Source of the DNA: JABDKJ01 sp964609215
Lineage (GTDB): Bacteria > Bacteroidota > Bacteroidia > Flavobacteriales_D > JABDKJ01
Direction: 5' to 3'
DNA length: 64,000 nucleotides
Assembly: GCA_964609215.1 (NCBI GenBank)
Contig: CAZSQZ010000003.1
Span: 62,001 to 126,000, forward strand
Shown: positions 1-7,917 of the stretch, piece after piece
Numbering within the stretch: position 1 is the stretch's first letter
Layout of the letters: each line of letters opens with the position of its first letter
Notes under the pieces: generated by a model
What the model saw: the letters and a program-made list of their open reading frames with translations, nothing else
Database searches by the model: none
Told to the model about the DNA's origin: nothing
Translations under genes and position numbers: made by a program

Positions 1-1
1 G

Positions 2-508
2 ATGACTAAAAAGAAGGTTGAAATACTTGATCACTCTAAAATTGAAAAGATTATTGAAAGAATTGCTAATCAAATTTTAGAGAATTATTTCAATGAAAAA
101 GAAATTGTAATTGTTGGCATAGATAAGCAAGGTTACCTTCTCGCAGAGCGTTTCATAGAGCACCTTTCAAAATTATGTGATAAGGAAATCCGATTGTTTA
201 AACTAAAATTGGATAAGGACAATCCTTTAAGCAAAGAGTATGAATTCGATGGTGAATTGTCGGATATAGAAAACAAAAATATTGTCCTGGTAGACGATGT
301 TTTAAACTCAGGTAAAACACTGGCTTATGCGCTCCGTTTTTTGATGAGAGTTAATGTGAAACAAATCTTTTCTACGGTTCTAATAGACAGAATACACCGA
401 AGATATCCAGTAAGAGCAGATTTTGTAGGAATGACATTGTCTACCACCCTCCAAGATCATATTTCTGTTAAGCTAGGAAATAAAAAAAATACTGCGTTTG
501 TGGAATAA
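2..508 (+). CDS. phosphoribosyltransferase (PRTase type I, PyrR/Hpt-like)
   Basis: 168-residue type I phosphoribosyltransferase. The PRPP-binding loop IVLVDDVLNSGKTL lies at residues 94-107 and is the diagnostic motif; an N-terminal IVIVGIDKQG strand-loop (residues 35-44) fits the flexible start of the fold. Enzymes of this fold transfer phosphoribose from PRPP to a base; the base specificity cannot be read here. It resembles PyrR, but a better PyrR sits at 20.3 kb next to pyrB, so this is a paralogue. The ATG at position 2 is a plausible start, but the gene touches the window edge. It converges on aroK with one base between the two stop codons. Confidence 0.85.
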   Translation: MTKKKVEILDHSKIEKIIERIANQILENYFNEKEIVIVGIDKQGYLLAERFIEHLSKLCDKEIRLFKLKLDKDNPLSKEYEFDGELSDIENKNIVLVDDVLNSGKTLAYALRFLMRVNVKQIFSTVLIDRIHRRYPVRADFVGMTLSTTLQDHISVKLGNKKNTAFVE

Positions 509-517
509 TTTATTCCA
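501..517. repeat. 17-bp perfect palindrome spanning two convergent stop codons
   Basis: TGGAATAA, a central T, then TTATTCCA: an exact inverted repeat that contains the TAA stop of the phosphoribosyltransferase on the plus strand and the TAA stop of aroK on the minus strand. Both proteins therefore end in Glu-stop. Without a T-run it is not a classical terminator, but the mRNA of either gene would end in this hairpin. Confidence 0.6.
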
Positions 518-1025
518 TACCCAACACCTTATTTTTTATTTCATCTAAAACCTTAGCATTAATTTTATCCGCATTAAGCGTAAGATGGGCTTGTTTATAA
601 AAAGGTACTCTTTGCTCTAAATGATCGCTTATAAAATCATATAAATCATCTTCCTCAACACCTTCTATAATAGGTCTTTTAGACTTCCCTTTAAACAATC
701 TTCTCTTTAACTTTTTTGCATCTAATTCAAGATAGACAACATAACCATTGTCCAACAAAACTTCCATATTATTTGAGAAACATGGAGTGCCACCACCTGT
801 TGCTAGGACAATATCCTTTTCTTTAATCACCTTGGATAGAACATGCGTTTCTAATCTTCTAAAATCCTCCTCTCCGTTACTCTTGTAGATGTCTGATATA
901 GATGCATTTGCATACTCTTCAATGTGCGTGTCCAAGTCTACAAATCTAAAACCCATTCTATTCGCTAAGCGTTTTCCAACAGATGATTTTCCGCAGCCCA
1001 TATAGCCAACCAAAATCAAATTCAT
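510..1025 (-). CDS. aroK: shikimate kinase
   Basis: 171 residues, the usual family length. It phosphorylates shikimate at the 3-hydroxyl with ATP in the cytoplasm, the fifth step of the chorismate pathway. Walker A GYMGCGKSS is at residues 7-15, the shikimate-binding DLDTHIE at 30-36, the glycine-rich ATGGGTP near 75-81, and a basic lid segment RRLFKGKSKRP near 108-118. Monocistronic on the minus strand and convergent with the phosphoribosyltransferase. The assignment is firm. Confidence 0.95.
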   Translation of the reverse strand: MNLILVGYMGCGKSSVGKRLANRMGFRFVDLDTHIEEYANASISDIYKSNGEEDFRRLETHVLSKVIKEKDIVLATGGGTPCFSNNMEVLLDNGYVVYLELDAKKLKRRLFKGKSKRPIIEGVEEDDLYDFISDHLEQRVPFYKQAHLTLNADKINAKVLDEIKNKVLGME

Positions 1026-1097
1026 AGAATAAACTTTACAAATCTCATACCGAAATTAGAACTATAATTTAATTTAGCCATCGTTTAAAGTGTATAA

Positions 1098-2279
1098 ATG
1101 CAGATTTCAAAAGTTTCCTCAAAGTATACCATTACCGCCTTTCATGACTTTCATGTAAAGCAGGCGAATAATTATGAAAATTGGATTCCTCATTTAAAAC
1201 AGGATATTGAAAAGATCTTTGACCCAAAAAGGAATAAACTACTCAATAATGGAAAGGCTGAAAGATGGATTTTACAGGACAATGGAAAAACTATAGGCAG
1301 GATAGCGGCATTTATTAATTCTAAGACCAAAAACTCATTTAAGCAACCTACAGGCGGTATTGGTTTTTTCGATTGCATTAATGACCAAAATGCTGCAAAC
1401 TTGTTATTTGATACGGGAAAAAAATGGTTGGAGGAAAACGAAATTGAAGCCATGGATGGACCCATTAATTTTGGTGAGAAAAACCAGTATTGGGGTTTAT
1501 TAATTGAAAATTTTGACCGGGAAAACACCTATGGAATGAACTACAATCCTCCATATTATAAGGAGCTTTTTGAAAACTATGGTTTTCAGGTATACTATCA
1601 CCAAATATGTAATGTGAGGGATATATACATGCCTATGCAAGACATTATTGTCGCCAAGTACAATAGGATAAATAGCATGAAAGGAATGGAGCTAAGAACC
1701 GTGAAAGGCTTAAGCATTGAGCAAATCGCCTCCGACTTTGTAGAGGTATATAACGATGCCTGGAGTGGTCATGAAGGTTTAAAAGGAATGAAAAAGGCCG
1801 CTGCCGTTAAGCTATTTAAAACATTAAAACCGATCATGGACCGAGACATTGTCTATTTTGTTTTTCACCATGAAAGACCGATTGCTTTTTTTCTGAATGT
1901 TCCTAATTTAAATTTCTATTTCAAAAAGTTCAATGGCAACTTTAACCTAATCAATAAGCTTAGATTTCTGGTCATGCAAAAGACGCAAAGTCCAGATGTT
2001 ATGGTAGGTGTTATTTTTGGTGTAGTTAAAGATTTTCAAGGAAAGGGAGTCGAAGCTGCAATGATAAAATGGTCGCATGAAGTTTTAAAGAAAAAGAAGT
2101 ATAAAGATATTGTAATGACCTGGGTTGGAGATTTTAATCCAAGAATGTTGCGTGTTCTTGATAATTTGGGTTCTGAATTGTATCAAAAATACAGCACTTA
2201 TCGCTATTTATTCAATAGGAAAATACTCTTTGAACGCGCGCCAATTATAGGAGAGCGAAGAAAAAAGAAAAGTTCTTAA
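1098..2279 (+). CDS. GNAT-like acyltransferase family protein (conserved in Bacteroidota)
   Basis: 393 residues, no signal peptide or membrane segment. The C-terminal part holds a GNAT-type acyl-CoA binding segment, GVVKDFQGKGVEAAMIKW (about residues 313-330), with the Q-x-x-G-x-G/A pattern after a beta strand. An N-terminal segment RWILQDNGKTIGRIAAFIN also looks like GNAT strands, so the protein may hold two GNAT-like halves, as in the FemAB/Mur-ligase-like and YghO-like proteins. Substrate unknown. ATG start at 1098, the only gene between aroK and the tRNA. Confidence 0.6.
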   Translation: MQISKVSSKYTITAFHDFHVKQANNYENWIPHLKQDIEKIFDPKRNKLLNNGKAERWILQDNGKTIGRIAAFINSKTKNSFKQPTGGIGFFDCINDQNAANLLFDTGKKWLEENEIEAMDGPINFGEKNQYWGLLIENFDRENTYGMNYNPPYYKELFENYGFQVYYHQICNVRDIYMPMQDIIVAKYNRINSMKGMELRTVKGLSIEQIASDFVEVYNDAWSGHEGLKGMKKAAAVKLFKTLKPIMDRDIVYFVFHHERPIAFFLNVPNLNFYFKKFNGNFNLINKLRFLVMQKTQSPDVMVGVIFGVVKDFQGKGVEAAMIKWSHEVLKKKKYKDIVMTWVGDFNPRMLRVLDNLGSELYQKYSTYRYLFNRKILFERAPIIGERRKKKSS

Positions 2280-2296
2280 TAATTTTCATTGAGACC

Positions 2297-2327
2297 TTTG
2301 CCAAAGAACAAAATGCGATTATATTTG
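2297..2327 (+). promoter_or_regulatory. Bacteroidota-type promoter of tRNA-Lys
   Basis: TTTG at 2297-2300 and TATATTTG at 2320-2327 match the Bacteroidota sigma-ABfr consensus (-33 TTTG, -7 TAnnTTTG) with 19 bases between them. The tRNA 5' end follows 20 bases downstream. This is the clearest promoter in the window. Confidence 0.75.
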
Positions 2328-2347
2328 TGCCCTCAAAAAATGAGCAT

Positions 2348-2420
2348 GATCCGATAGCTCAGCTGGTAGAGCATCTCCCTTTTAAGGAGAGGGTCCTGGG
2401 TTCGAGCCCCAGTCGGATCA
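2348..2420 (+). tRNA. tRNA-Lys (anticodon TTT)
   Basis: 73 nt with a full cloverleaf: 7-bp acceptor stem (GATCCGA with TCGGATC), D arm GCTC/GAGC, anticodon stem TCTCC/GGAGA around loop CTTTTAA (anticodon TTT at 2381-2383), T arm CTGGG/CCCAG with loop TTCGAGC, discriminator A. The CCA end is not encoded (CACAA follows), as is common in Bacteroidota. Own promoter upstream and terminator downstream. Confidence 0.97.
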
Positions 2421-2450
2421 CAAAATAGTTTACTATAATAGACTTAGAAA

Positions 2451-2480
2451 GGAGAATCCATGCGGGTTCTCCTTTTTTTA
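2451..2480 (+). terminator. Rho-independent terminator after tRNA-Lys
   Basis: GGAGAATCC and GGGTTCTCC pair over nine positions (one G-T pair) around a short loop, followed by seven T residues. Confidence 0.85.
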
Positions 2481-2531
2481 TCGGTTTTATAATCTATATT
2501 AATTTCAAAGATGTTTGAATTCCAAATCCAT

Positions 2532-2539
2532 TATATTTG
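2532..2539 (+). promoter_or_regulatory. -7 promoter element in front of the single cassette
   Basis: TATATTTG matches TAnnTTTG exactly and lies 13 bases before the cassette boundary at 2553, so the promoter is outside the cassette and would drive its gene, like the Pc promoter of an integron. The -33 box is weak: the nearest TTTG (2514-2517) is too close. Confidence 0.45.
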
Positions 2540-2552
2540 ATTTAACTTAAAG

Positions 2553-3184
2553 TTAGGTAGCATAAAAAGCATCAGACAATGAAGACAATAAAAATTCTGT
2601 CTATTTTCTTATTTCTGACAAATATCAGCTTTGGCCAGACAAAGAATGCGGACAACTATTTAACTTTCTATGAAGAATCAAATACTGCCAAATATTTCAA
2701 AATGGGAAACAGTACCTATTTAGACTATTTCCTTAAGGTCAAAGTAAAATTTGGCGACAATGAATATTATGCAAGGATTAGAAAATATTCATGGGGTAAA
2801 ACCGACACATCTTATTTTAGAGAAGGTGAAAAAAACTATTTTCACTTTGACCCAAAAACAAATAGTGAATCTGTTGTATTACCAAAACAAATAAAGCTCG
2901 GACAAAAATGGTTTGAAGCAGACAGCAGTTGGTCATACGAAATAATTGGCATTGACGAAAAACTTGAAACTCCTTTAAAAAAGTACAAGGGACTTATCGT
3001 AATCGAATGTATTCAATTGACAAGTAGAGACAAATTAAAAAGTAAGGTATATCACCTGTATTATGCCGAAGGGCTAGGAATGATAGGAAGTGTGAATAAT
3101 GGGCAATTGACCAGCTATTTAGCAGAATTGAAAGTGAATGCAAAAGGAGGAGAAAAATAGGAAATTAAAAATTTTACTACCTAA
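2553..3184 (+). mobile_element. single integron-like gene cassette
   Basis: The segment starts with TTAGGTAG after a G (2552) and ends with CTACCTAAC (3177-3185). These ends are exact reverse complements over nine bases including the flanking G/C, the relation expected between the two ends of a cassette cut at G^TTRRRY. The right end runs into an attC-like hairpin. One gene inside, plus strand. No integrase nearby. The same end-to-end rule holds for the cassettes at 47.1-51.9 kb. Confidence 0.6.
2579..3160 (+). CDS. secreted protein of unknown function (cassette gene)
   Basis: 193 residues with a clear signal peptide (KTIKILSIFLFLTNISFGQ, cleavage expected after FGQ). The mature part is soluble and beta-rich, with several YF and W residues; no family recognised. 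It is the only gene in the 2.55-3.18 kb cassette and has a short 26-base leader after the cassette boundary. The unrelated flanks (a tRNA and a decayed photolyase) fit acquisition by transfer. Confidence 0.7.
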   Translation: MKTIKILSIFLFLTNISFGQTKNADNYLTFYEESNTAKYFKMGNSTYLDYFLKVKVKFGDNEYYARIRKYSWGKTDTSYFREGEKNYFHFDPKTNSESVVLPKQIKLGQKWFEADSSWSYEIIGIDEKLETPLKKYKGLIVIECIQLTSRDKLKSKVYHLYYAEGLGMIGSVNNGQLTSYLAELKVNAKGGEK

Positions 3185-3230
3185 CAAGGCTTATAAACAT
3201 TTGGCTGACGAATGTTTTAAAGAGTTTAGT
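3177..3230 (+). repeat. attC-like recombination site of the single cassette
   Basis: Left core CTACCTAAC (3177-3185) matches RYYYAAC; an inner stem AAACATT (3195-3201) pairs with AATGTTT (3211-3217); the right core is probably GTTTAG (3224-3229), a slightly off GTTRRRY. About 50 bp long, so short for an attC. The right boundary is less certain than the left. Confidence 0.45.
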
Positions 3231-3466
3231 GCTCTCAACTTACAATAGCACTTGCCTGACATTGATGAGTTCCAAACCCCATATTCCATAAAAAGATTAT
3301 CACTTCTTCGAAATCTTATTTCCCGTAATTTGTTTTTGCCTGCTGCACTTGAATCTTTTTACTTCTGAACTTCTTTTCTTCAAGTGCTTCTGACTAATTC
3401 CTTGATTGACTCTCTTTCGCCATAAATTAAAGGAACTCCGTTTCAGTTCTGTTCTCATTAATTTAA
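3231..3466. other. non-coding, decayed stretch between cassette and photolyase fragment
   Basis: No supportable gene. A 61-codon minus-strand frame is present at 3300-3485 but is very basic, resembles nothing, and overlaps the photolyase fragment in another frame. The expected remaining photolyase codons were not recognisable in any frame. Confidence 0.5.
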
Positions 3467-3631
3467 TTACTGCAGACTCAGCCAAGAAGTATCAGGATGA
3501 TTAATAAGGGCAGGCTCAAACAAATAGACAATCAAATAATCATTCCCCTCCTCCTCTGCTGCTTTCAAAGCTGCATGATCCTGAGTTCTTAAATCTCTCT
3601 TAAGCCATACAATATTTATATTGGGCTTCAT
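3467..3631 (-). pseudogene. photolyase/cryptochrome, N-terminal fragment only
   Basis: Starts with ATG at 3631, two bases after the stop of the upstream FAD-domain gene, and reads 54 codons to a TAA at 3467. The protein begins NINIVWLKRDLRTQDHAALK and continues YLIVYLFEPALINHPDTS, which is the classic start of the photolyase antenna domain. A full photolyase would be about 430 residues longer; the antenna-domain remainder and the whole FAD domain are missing. The break lies about 240 bp from the attC-like site of the cassette. I infer loss by deletion or insertion. Confidence 0.75.
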
Positions 3632-3633
3632 AA

Positions 3634-4719
3634 TTAAAGCTCTTTATTGCATTCTTTCCAAAACTTAAAAAAGGAAGAATAGTACCCTTTGGTGCTAAAC
3701 ATCCAATCTCTGTCTTCTTCCATTCCTTCGTAATGAGAATTTGTTGGATGTTCTTTAAAGAGTATACCAGAACAGTATTTTTTAAGTTCTGAAAATTCGC
3801 CTATAAAGATTTGAATACCTTCAATGTTCTTCGACAATTCAAGCACAAAGTCCAATGATTTTTGAGATATAGGATATTCCATAAAAAAACTAGGTTCCAA
3901 AAGTAAAATTCGATTTACATCTTCACCTTTTCGCCAAATAGGATCTATGTTATAAAAGTTATAGACAAGAGTTACTTTAGTCCTATCTATTGAAATTTCT
4001 GACTTTTTTGGCAGCTCTGTTTTTAAATAAATATAATCAGACTCTTTTAAAACATCAGGCACTTTCCAGCTAGCAAAACCCTCATAGGATACATCTAGGA
4101 AAGTTCCTTCTTGTTTACTGCTCCAGTATTTATTGATGTTCTTCTGATTAACAACATATTTTTTGTTGGCATTACTTCCGGCAACCCATTGCCAGCTCAA
4201 TGCATTACTCGCCCAGTCAGCATCTAGCAAATGATAGTACATCCATTTTGCAGGAATTTTCCAATGCGCAAAAGCCATATTTGTACAAATGGATGCTACA
4301 TACATTCTCATGTGATTATGCATATACCCAGTATCGTACAGCTCTAGTATAGCATCATCTACAGCATTAATATCTGTCTTGGCATTAAGAACAGCTGAAC
4401 ACATTTCAAAATGATTTACCGGTTCTTGTTTACGTTTTAGATCAGAATTGAGTGCATCTCTAGTTTCTACCCAAACATTTTGCCAATAATCTCTCCAAGC
4501 CAATTCCTGAATGAACTTTTGAATAGCATCGGGCTGATAACCTCTTTCTAAAATCGCATTCAAAACTTGTTTTGTGGAAATCACTCCTCTTGAGATATAT
4601 GGCGATAAGCGAGTAACAGCACCCTCCTTATAATTTCTTGTTTTGCCATATTGAATAGGGTCAATGGAATCCACCAATTTTTCTATTTCCAAATATTTTG
4701 TAGTAAATGCAGAATCCAT
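3634..4719 (-). CDS. photolyase-like FAD-binding domain protein (no antenna domain)
   Basis: 361 residues, corresponding to the C-terminal FAD-binding domain of DNA photolyases without an N-terminal antenna domain. Family segments visible: TRLSPYISRGVIS (about 36-48), QELAWRDYWQ (about 90-99), and the FAD-domain core MHNHMRMYVAS, DADWASNALSWQWVAGS (about 165-183). The C-terminal 150 residues are less conserved. Such short proteins are found in Bacteroidota directly upstream of a full photolyase gene; here the partner survives only as a fragment (3467-3631). Whether it repairs DNA alone or acts in light sensing is not known. Confidence 0.75.
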   Translation of the reverse strand: MDSAFTTKYLEIEKLVDSIDPIQYGKTRNYKEGAVTRLSPYISRGVISTKQVLNAILERGYQPDAIQKFIQELAWRDYWQNVWVETRDALNSDLKRKQEPVNHFEMCSAVLNAKTDINAVDDAILELYDTGYMHNHMRMYVASICTNMAFAHWKIPAKWMYYHLLDADWASNALSWQWVAGSNANKKYVVNQKNINKYWSSKQEGTFLDVSYEGFASWKVPDVLKESDYIYLKTELPKKSEISIDRTKVTLVYNFYNIDPIWRKGEDVNRILLLEPSFFMEYPISQKSLDFVLELSKNIEGIQIFIGEFSELKKYCSGILFKEHPTNSHYEGMEEDRDWMFSTKGYYSSFFKFWKECNKEL

Positions 4720-4974
4720 AAAGCGTTGTTAAGGGAAAATTATCCAATCCAATAGCCCTGTTAAGAGGTAACAGTAAAGCTGGAGAATAGTTTATGATAG
4801 ATTTCTAGTAAACTAAACTTTATGAATGTTTGAAAAGAGAATTATTTGGATGAAGAAAGTATTGAATAGAGATGAAATTTAGATATACAGGAACAAAGGG
4901 CATAATTGAATATACCTAGTTCAAATCCGAAGTAACATACAATGATATCCTCGGCCTATAAAAATTTCTCTTAT

Positions 4975-5649
4975 TTAATTCTGTTTCTTCAGCTTTTCTC
5001 CATGAAATGGACAATATTTCCAAGTACCATTAAGGAGTTCACCATCTTCTGGACAAACTTTTTCCGGCAGTAAAGTGCTGATTGGGCATTCTATTGTCAA
5101 CTCCGTGTCTAAGAATTTTACTCCTATATCGTTCTCAGAATACGGATCAAAACTCCTTGAGCCTTCATCTTGTAAATCTTTGGTTACGTAGAAGTTTGCA
5201 TTCTCACCCATTTCTCCAAGCATACTTGCAAACATGGGCTTGAAAGTAGCTAAAATCACCTGAATTTCCATTGAAACATCATCTTCGTCTAAGGCTTTGT
5301 ATTCCTTTTCATCTGTTCCAACAAAACGTACAGACTTGTCTATTTTCTTCTTATCGGTATAGCTTATATTTCCAAAAGCACCAACTTTTCCATCGATCAC
5401 CAAAAAAATCGCATATGGACTTATGACTTCAGTAAATTCAACTATTTGCTCTTCAGACATTTCTCCACTTTGCTTCAAGACCACATCCCAAAACTCAACT
5501 GGTATCCACCAGACTAATGTCATTTTATCCGTGTCATTGGAACCAACTTGTAATTCTTCAATAAACTGATCTACATTAGCAACGCTACTCTGCGCATTAA
5601 AAATTATGGGAAAGCATAAAATGCTGAGAATTATCAGACTTTTTTTCAT
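4975..5649 (-). CDS. secreted protein of unknown function with zinc-ribbon-like tail
   Basis: 224 residues; signal peptide KKSLIILSILCFPIIFNAQ. The body has no recognisable domain. The last 27 residues hold CPEDGELLNGTWKYCPFHG, a pair of C-P-x-D/H-G half-sites like a treble-clef or zinc-ribbon remnant, unusual on an exported protein. The flanks (4720-4974 and 5650-5812) contain nothing recognised. Confidence 0.65.
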   Translation of the reverse strand: MKKSLIILSILCFPIIFNAQSSVANVDQFIEELQVGSNDTDKMTLVWWIPVEFWDVVLKQSGEMSEEQIVEFTEVISPYAIFLVIDGKVGAFGNISYTDKKKIDKSVRFVGTDEKEYKALDEDDVSMEIQVILATFKPMFASMLGEMGENANFYVTKDLQDEGSRSFDPYSENDIGVKFLDTELTIECPISTLLPEKVCPEDGELLNGTWKYCPFHGEKLKKQN

Positions 5650-5812
5650 AGTGATTTTTTTGTAAAAATATGATTTAAATCCCTCTATGAAAGGGATTCA
5701 TAAAGAATTAATTCTATACCAGTACAGAATTTTGGAGCTTTAAAGCTCTAGAAATTATAGGTAAAAAAGGCAATTCCATTGCCTTGCTCTTGAGGGCGCC
5801 AAAAGGGCATTT

Positions 5813-7753
5813 CTATAGCTTTGGAAATTGAATTTTAACAGGAAGGGCTCTAGCAAAATTATTTATAGCAAGGCACATTTCAACCCACTTCTCTGCTGGA
5901 ATTTCTCTTTCCGTTGAAGAAATTTCATACTCTATAGTTAACAAATTATCTTCATTAACATTAGATTTTTTTATAAAACGAAACCCTGATTCCTCATAAT
6001 CAATGTTCTCTGGTTTGAAAAAGATTCTCATGGGAAGTTGTATAGTGGTACTTTGAGAAAATCTAATTGGCGAAGAAATTCCTACTGGTAACTCGACAGA
6101 CTCACAACTCATTGGCGCTATATATTGATATACCGCTATTGGTTCATATTGAAAAGCAATATTTTTACCAAAATATCCATCCTCTTCAAACCAAATATTG
6201 GGAATGATATAGGATTCTTGTAATTCAAGTACATTTTCTTCGATATCATCTTTAATTTTTATTTTTCCATCTCTAATGATATCAGGAAATAAAGATGAAT
6301 ACTGTTCCTTTAAAGCATCATCTATATCTTTCATTGAATTATATTCAAAAGTCCCTCTCATTATATCTGCATTCAACCCAAAATATTGAGTCGAGATATT
6401 AAAATTCGATTGCTTATTAAATTCAGATATGACCAGTTCTTCTTGAATATGAGTTGAGGTATATTCTTCCGTATTCAAGATAGGTTTAATCTTATCTATT
6501 CCATCATTAATTATAAGTGCCCTAACGTAGTTTGGCATTTGTCTATTTTCAAAACCACCTCCCTGATATGATATTGTCGGGTCTATCCAATACTCATTAT
6601 CATTATAAACAATTTGAGTTATTACATGATCAAAAAGGCTTACTGAAGGCAAGTAGGAATCTAACTCATCCTGAAGTGTTGAAGATACAACAGCGGGATG
6701 CGCTGTAACTCCAATTTCTTTTAACAAATGACATAGCAACAAGGATTTATCCTTACAATCCCCAAACCTTTGTTCCATAACTTCATTAGGGTGAAATGGT
6801 TTAATACCACCAATTCCCGCTTCTATTCCCATGTATCTAATGTCATTCTGAACGAAATCAATAAGAGAAGAAATTTTCTCTTCTACAGTGTTCATATTTT
6901 GAGTTCTGGAAACAACAAATTCGTTCAACGAAGCTGGTTCTTCGATTTCAAAAACACCTCTTGCCCAATTAACAACTCCTTCCCAATTCTTAGAGTTGGA
7001 TAGTTGAAGAAAACTAGATTGCATATAAGAAGCAGGGGCTGTTTCCTCAAAATCAAAGGCTTCAATATTCTTTCTTACAATGGATATTTCTTTATTCTTA
7101 CCTTTCGTTGTTTCTTCTATTTCTATACCATCACATGATCTGCAATCCAAATCGAAATGCTCATTTTTGGGATACAATATTCTTATTTTTAAAAGGTCTA
7201 TTGGATTATAGTCTTCCAAAATATAAATCCTTGATGTATGATCTTCAAAAATTGGATTTTCTCCATAAACTGTGTATGCATAATCTATTTTATCCTGCTT
7301 CCTTAGATCTTCCATAATATAATGTGCAGCAACCAAGCCAGAATAAATATTGTTCCCCAGATTAGACTCATTACTTAGTAACTCAAACTTCAAATCTTCG
7401 GTCCTATCTATTTTCTTTCCATCACGCCATATATATAAATGATGGAATTCAATCCGCTCGTAAAGGGTATCAAATTGCACATATATTTGAGAAGCTGAGC
7501 TTAAACCAGCTTCAGTTAAAATATGACTTACCGATCTTACATAATCGGCCTCTTTTTCAATATTTGTTTGATAGTCTAAAAGAGAGAAATATACTCCATC
7601 CGTTACATCGTATTTACTTACCTCAGATTTGACAAATTCCTGATGGGTATTTATCCATTTTGGTGCCTCTTTTATTTCAATTTTTGTTGCTGCTCTAATA
7701 TCTTGAATTTGAAAAAGAAGAACAATTACTATTAATACTATATTCCTAAGCAT
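5813..7753 (-). CDS. exported DUF3857/transglutaminase-like protein
   Basis: 646 residues with an N-terminal signal sequence (LRNIVLIVIVLLFQIQDIRA). Residues about 50-240 match the DUF3857 beta domain that often precedes a transglutaminase-like core in Bacteroidota. The core shows the Cys-His-Asp triad: Cys in FGDCKDKSLLLCHLL, His in LFDHVITQIVY, Asp in YWIDPTISY. It is thus probably an active cysteine-type hydrolase or transglutaminase in the periplasm; the substrate is unknown. C-terminal DUF3858-like beta region. Monocistronic. Confidence 0.8.
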   Translation of the reverse strand: MLRNIVLIVIVLLFQIQDIRAATKIEIKEAPKWINTHQEFVKSEVSKYDVTDGVYFSLLDYQTNIEKEADYVRSVSHILTEAGLSSASQIYVQFDTLYERIEFHHLYIWRDGKKIDRTEDLKFELLSNESNLGNNIYSGLVAAHYIMEDLRKQDKIDYAYTVYGENPIFEDHTSRIYILEDYNPIDLLKIRILYPKNEHFDLDCRSCDGIEIEETTKGKNKEISIVRKNIEAFDFEETAPASYMQSSFLQLSNSKNWEGVVNWARGVFEIEEPASLNEFVVSRTQNMNTVEEKISSLIDFVQNDIRYMGIEAGIGGIKPFHPNEVMEQRFGDCKDKSLLLCHLLKEIGVTAHPAVVSSTLQDELDSYLPSVSLFDHVITQIVYNDNEYWIDPTISYQGGGFENRQMPNYVRALIINDGIDKIKPILNTEEYTSTHIQEELVISEFNKQSNFNISTQYFGLNADIMRGTFEYNSMKDIDDALKEQYSSLFPDIIRDGKIKIKDDIEENVLELQESYIIPNIWFEEDGYFGKNIAFQYEPIAVYQYIAPMSCESVELPVGISSPIRFSQSTTIQLPMRIFFKPENIDYEESGFRFIKKSNVNEDNLLTIEYEISSTEREIPAEKWVEMCLAINNFARALPVKIQFPKL

Positions 7754-7917
7754 TTATTTTTTTCTAAAAGTAAATTTTTCTTTGCAAAATTGATTAGACA
7801 ATCTGTATAAAATCTATTGCATTTCTTATTTGAAAACTGAGAATTTTAGTTTGTATTTATTCACTTTTAATATGAATACCAATCCTTTTTATTAGCATTG
7901 CTACTCAAACCAAAACC

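Noticed and set aside
3300..3485. 61-codon minus-strand frame
   Set aside because: Very basic, no family resemblance, overlaps the photolyase fragment in a different frame and lies in decayed sequence.
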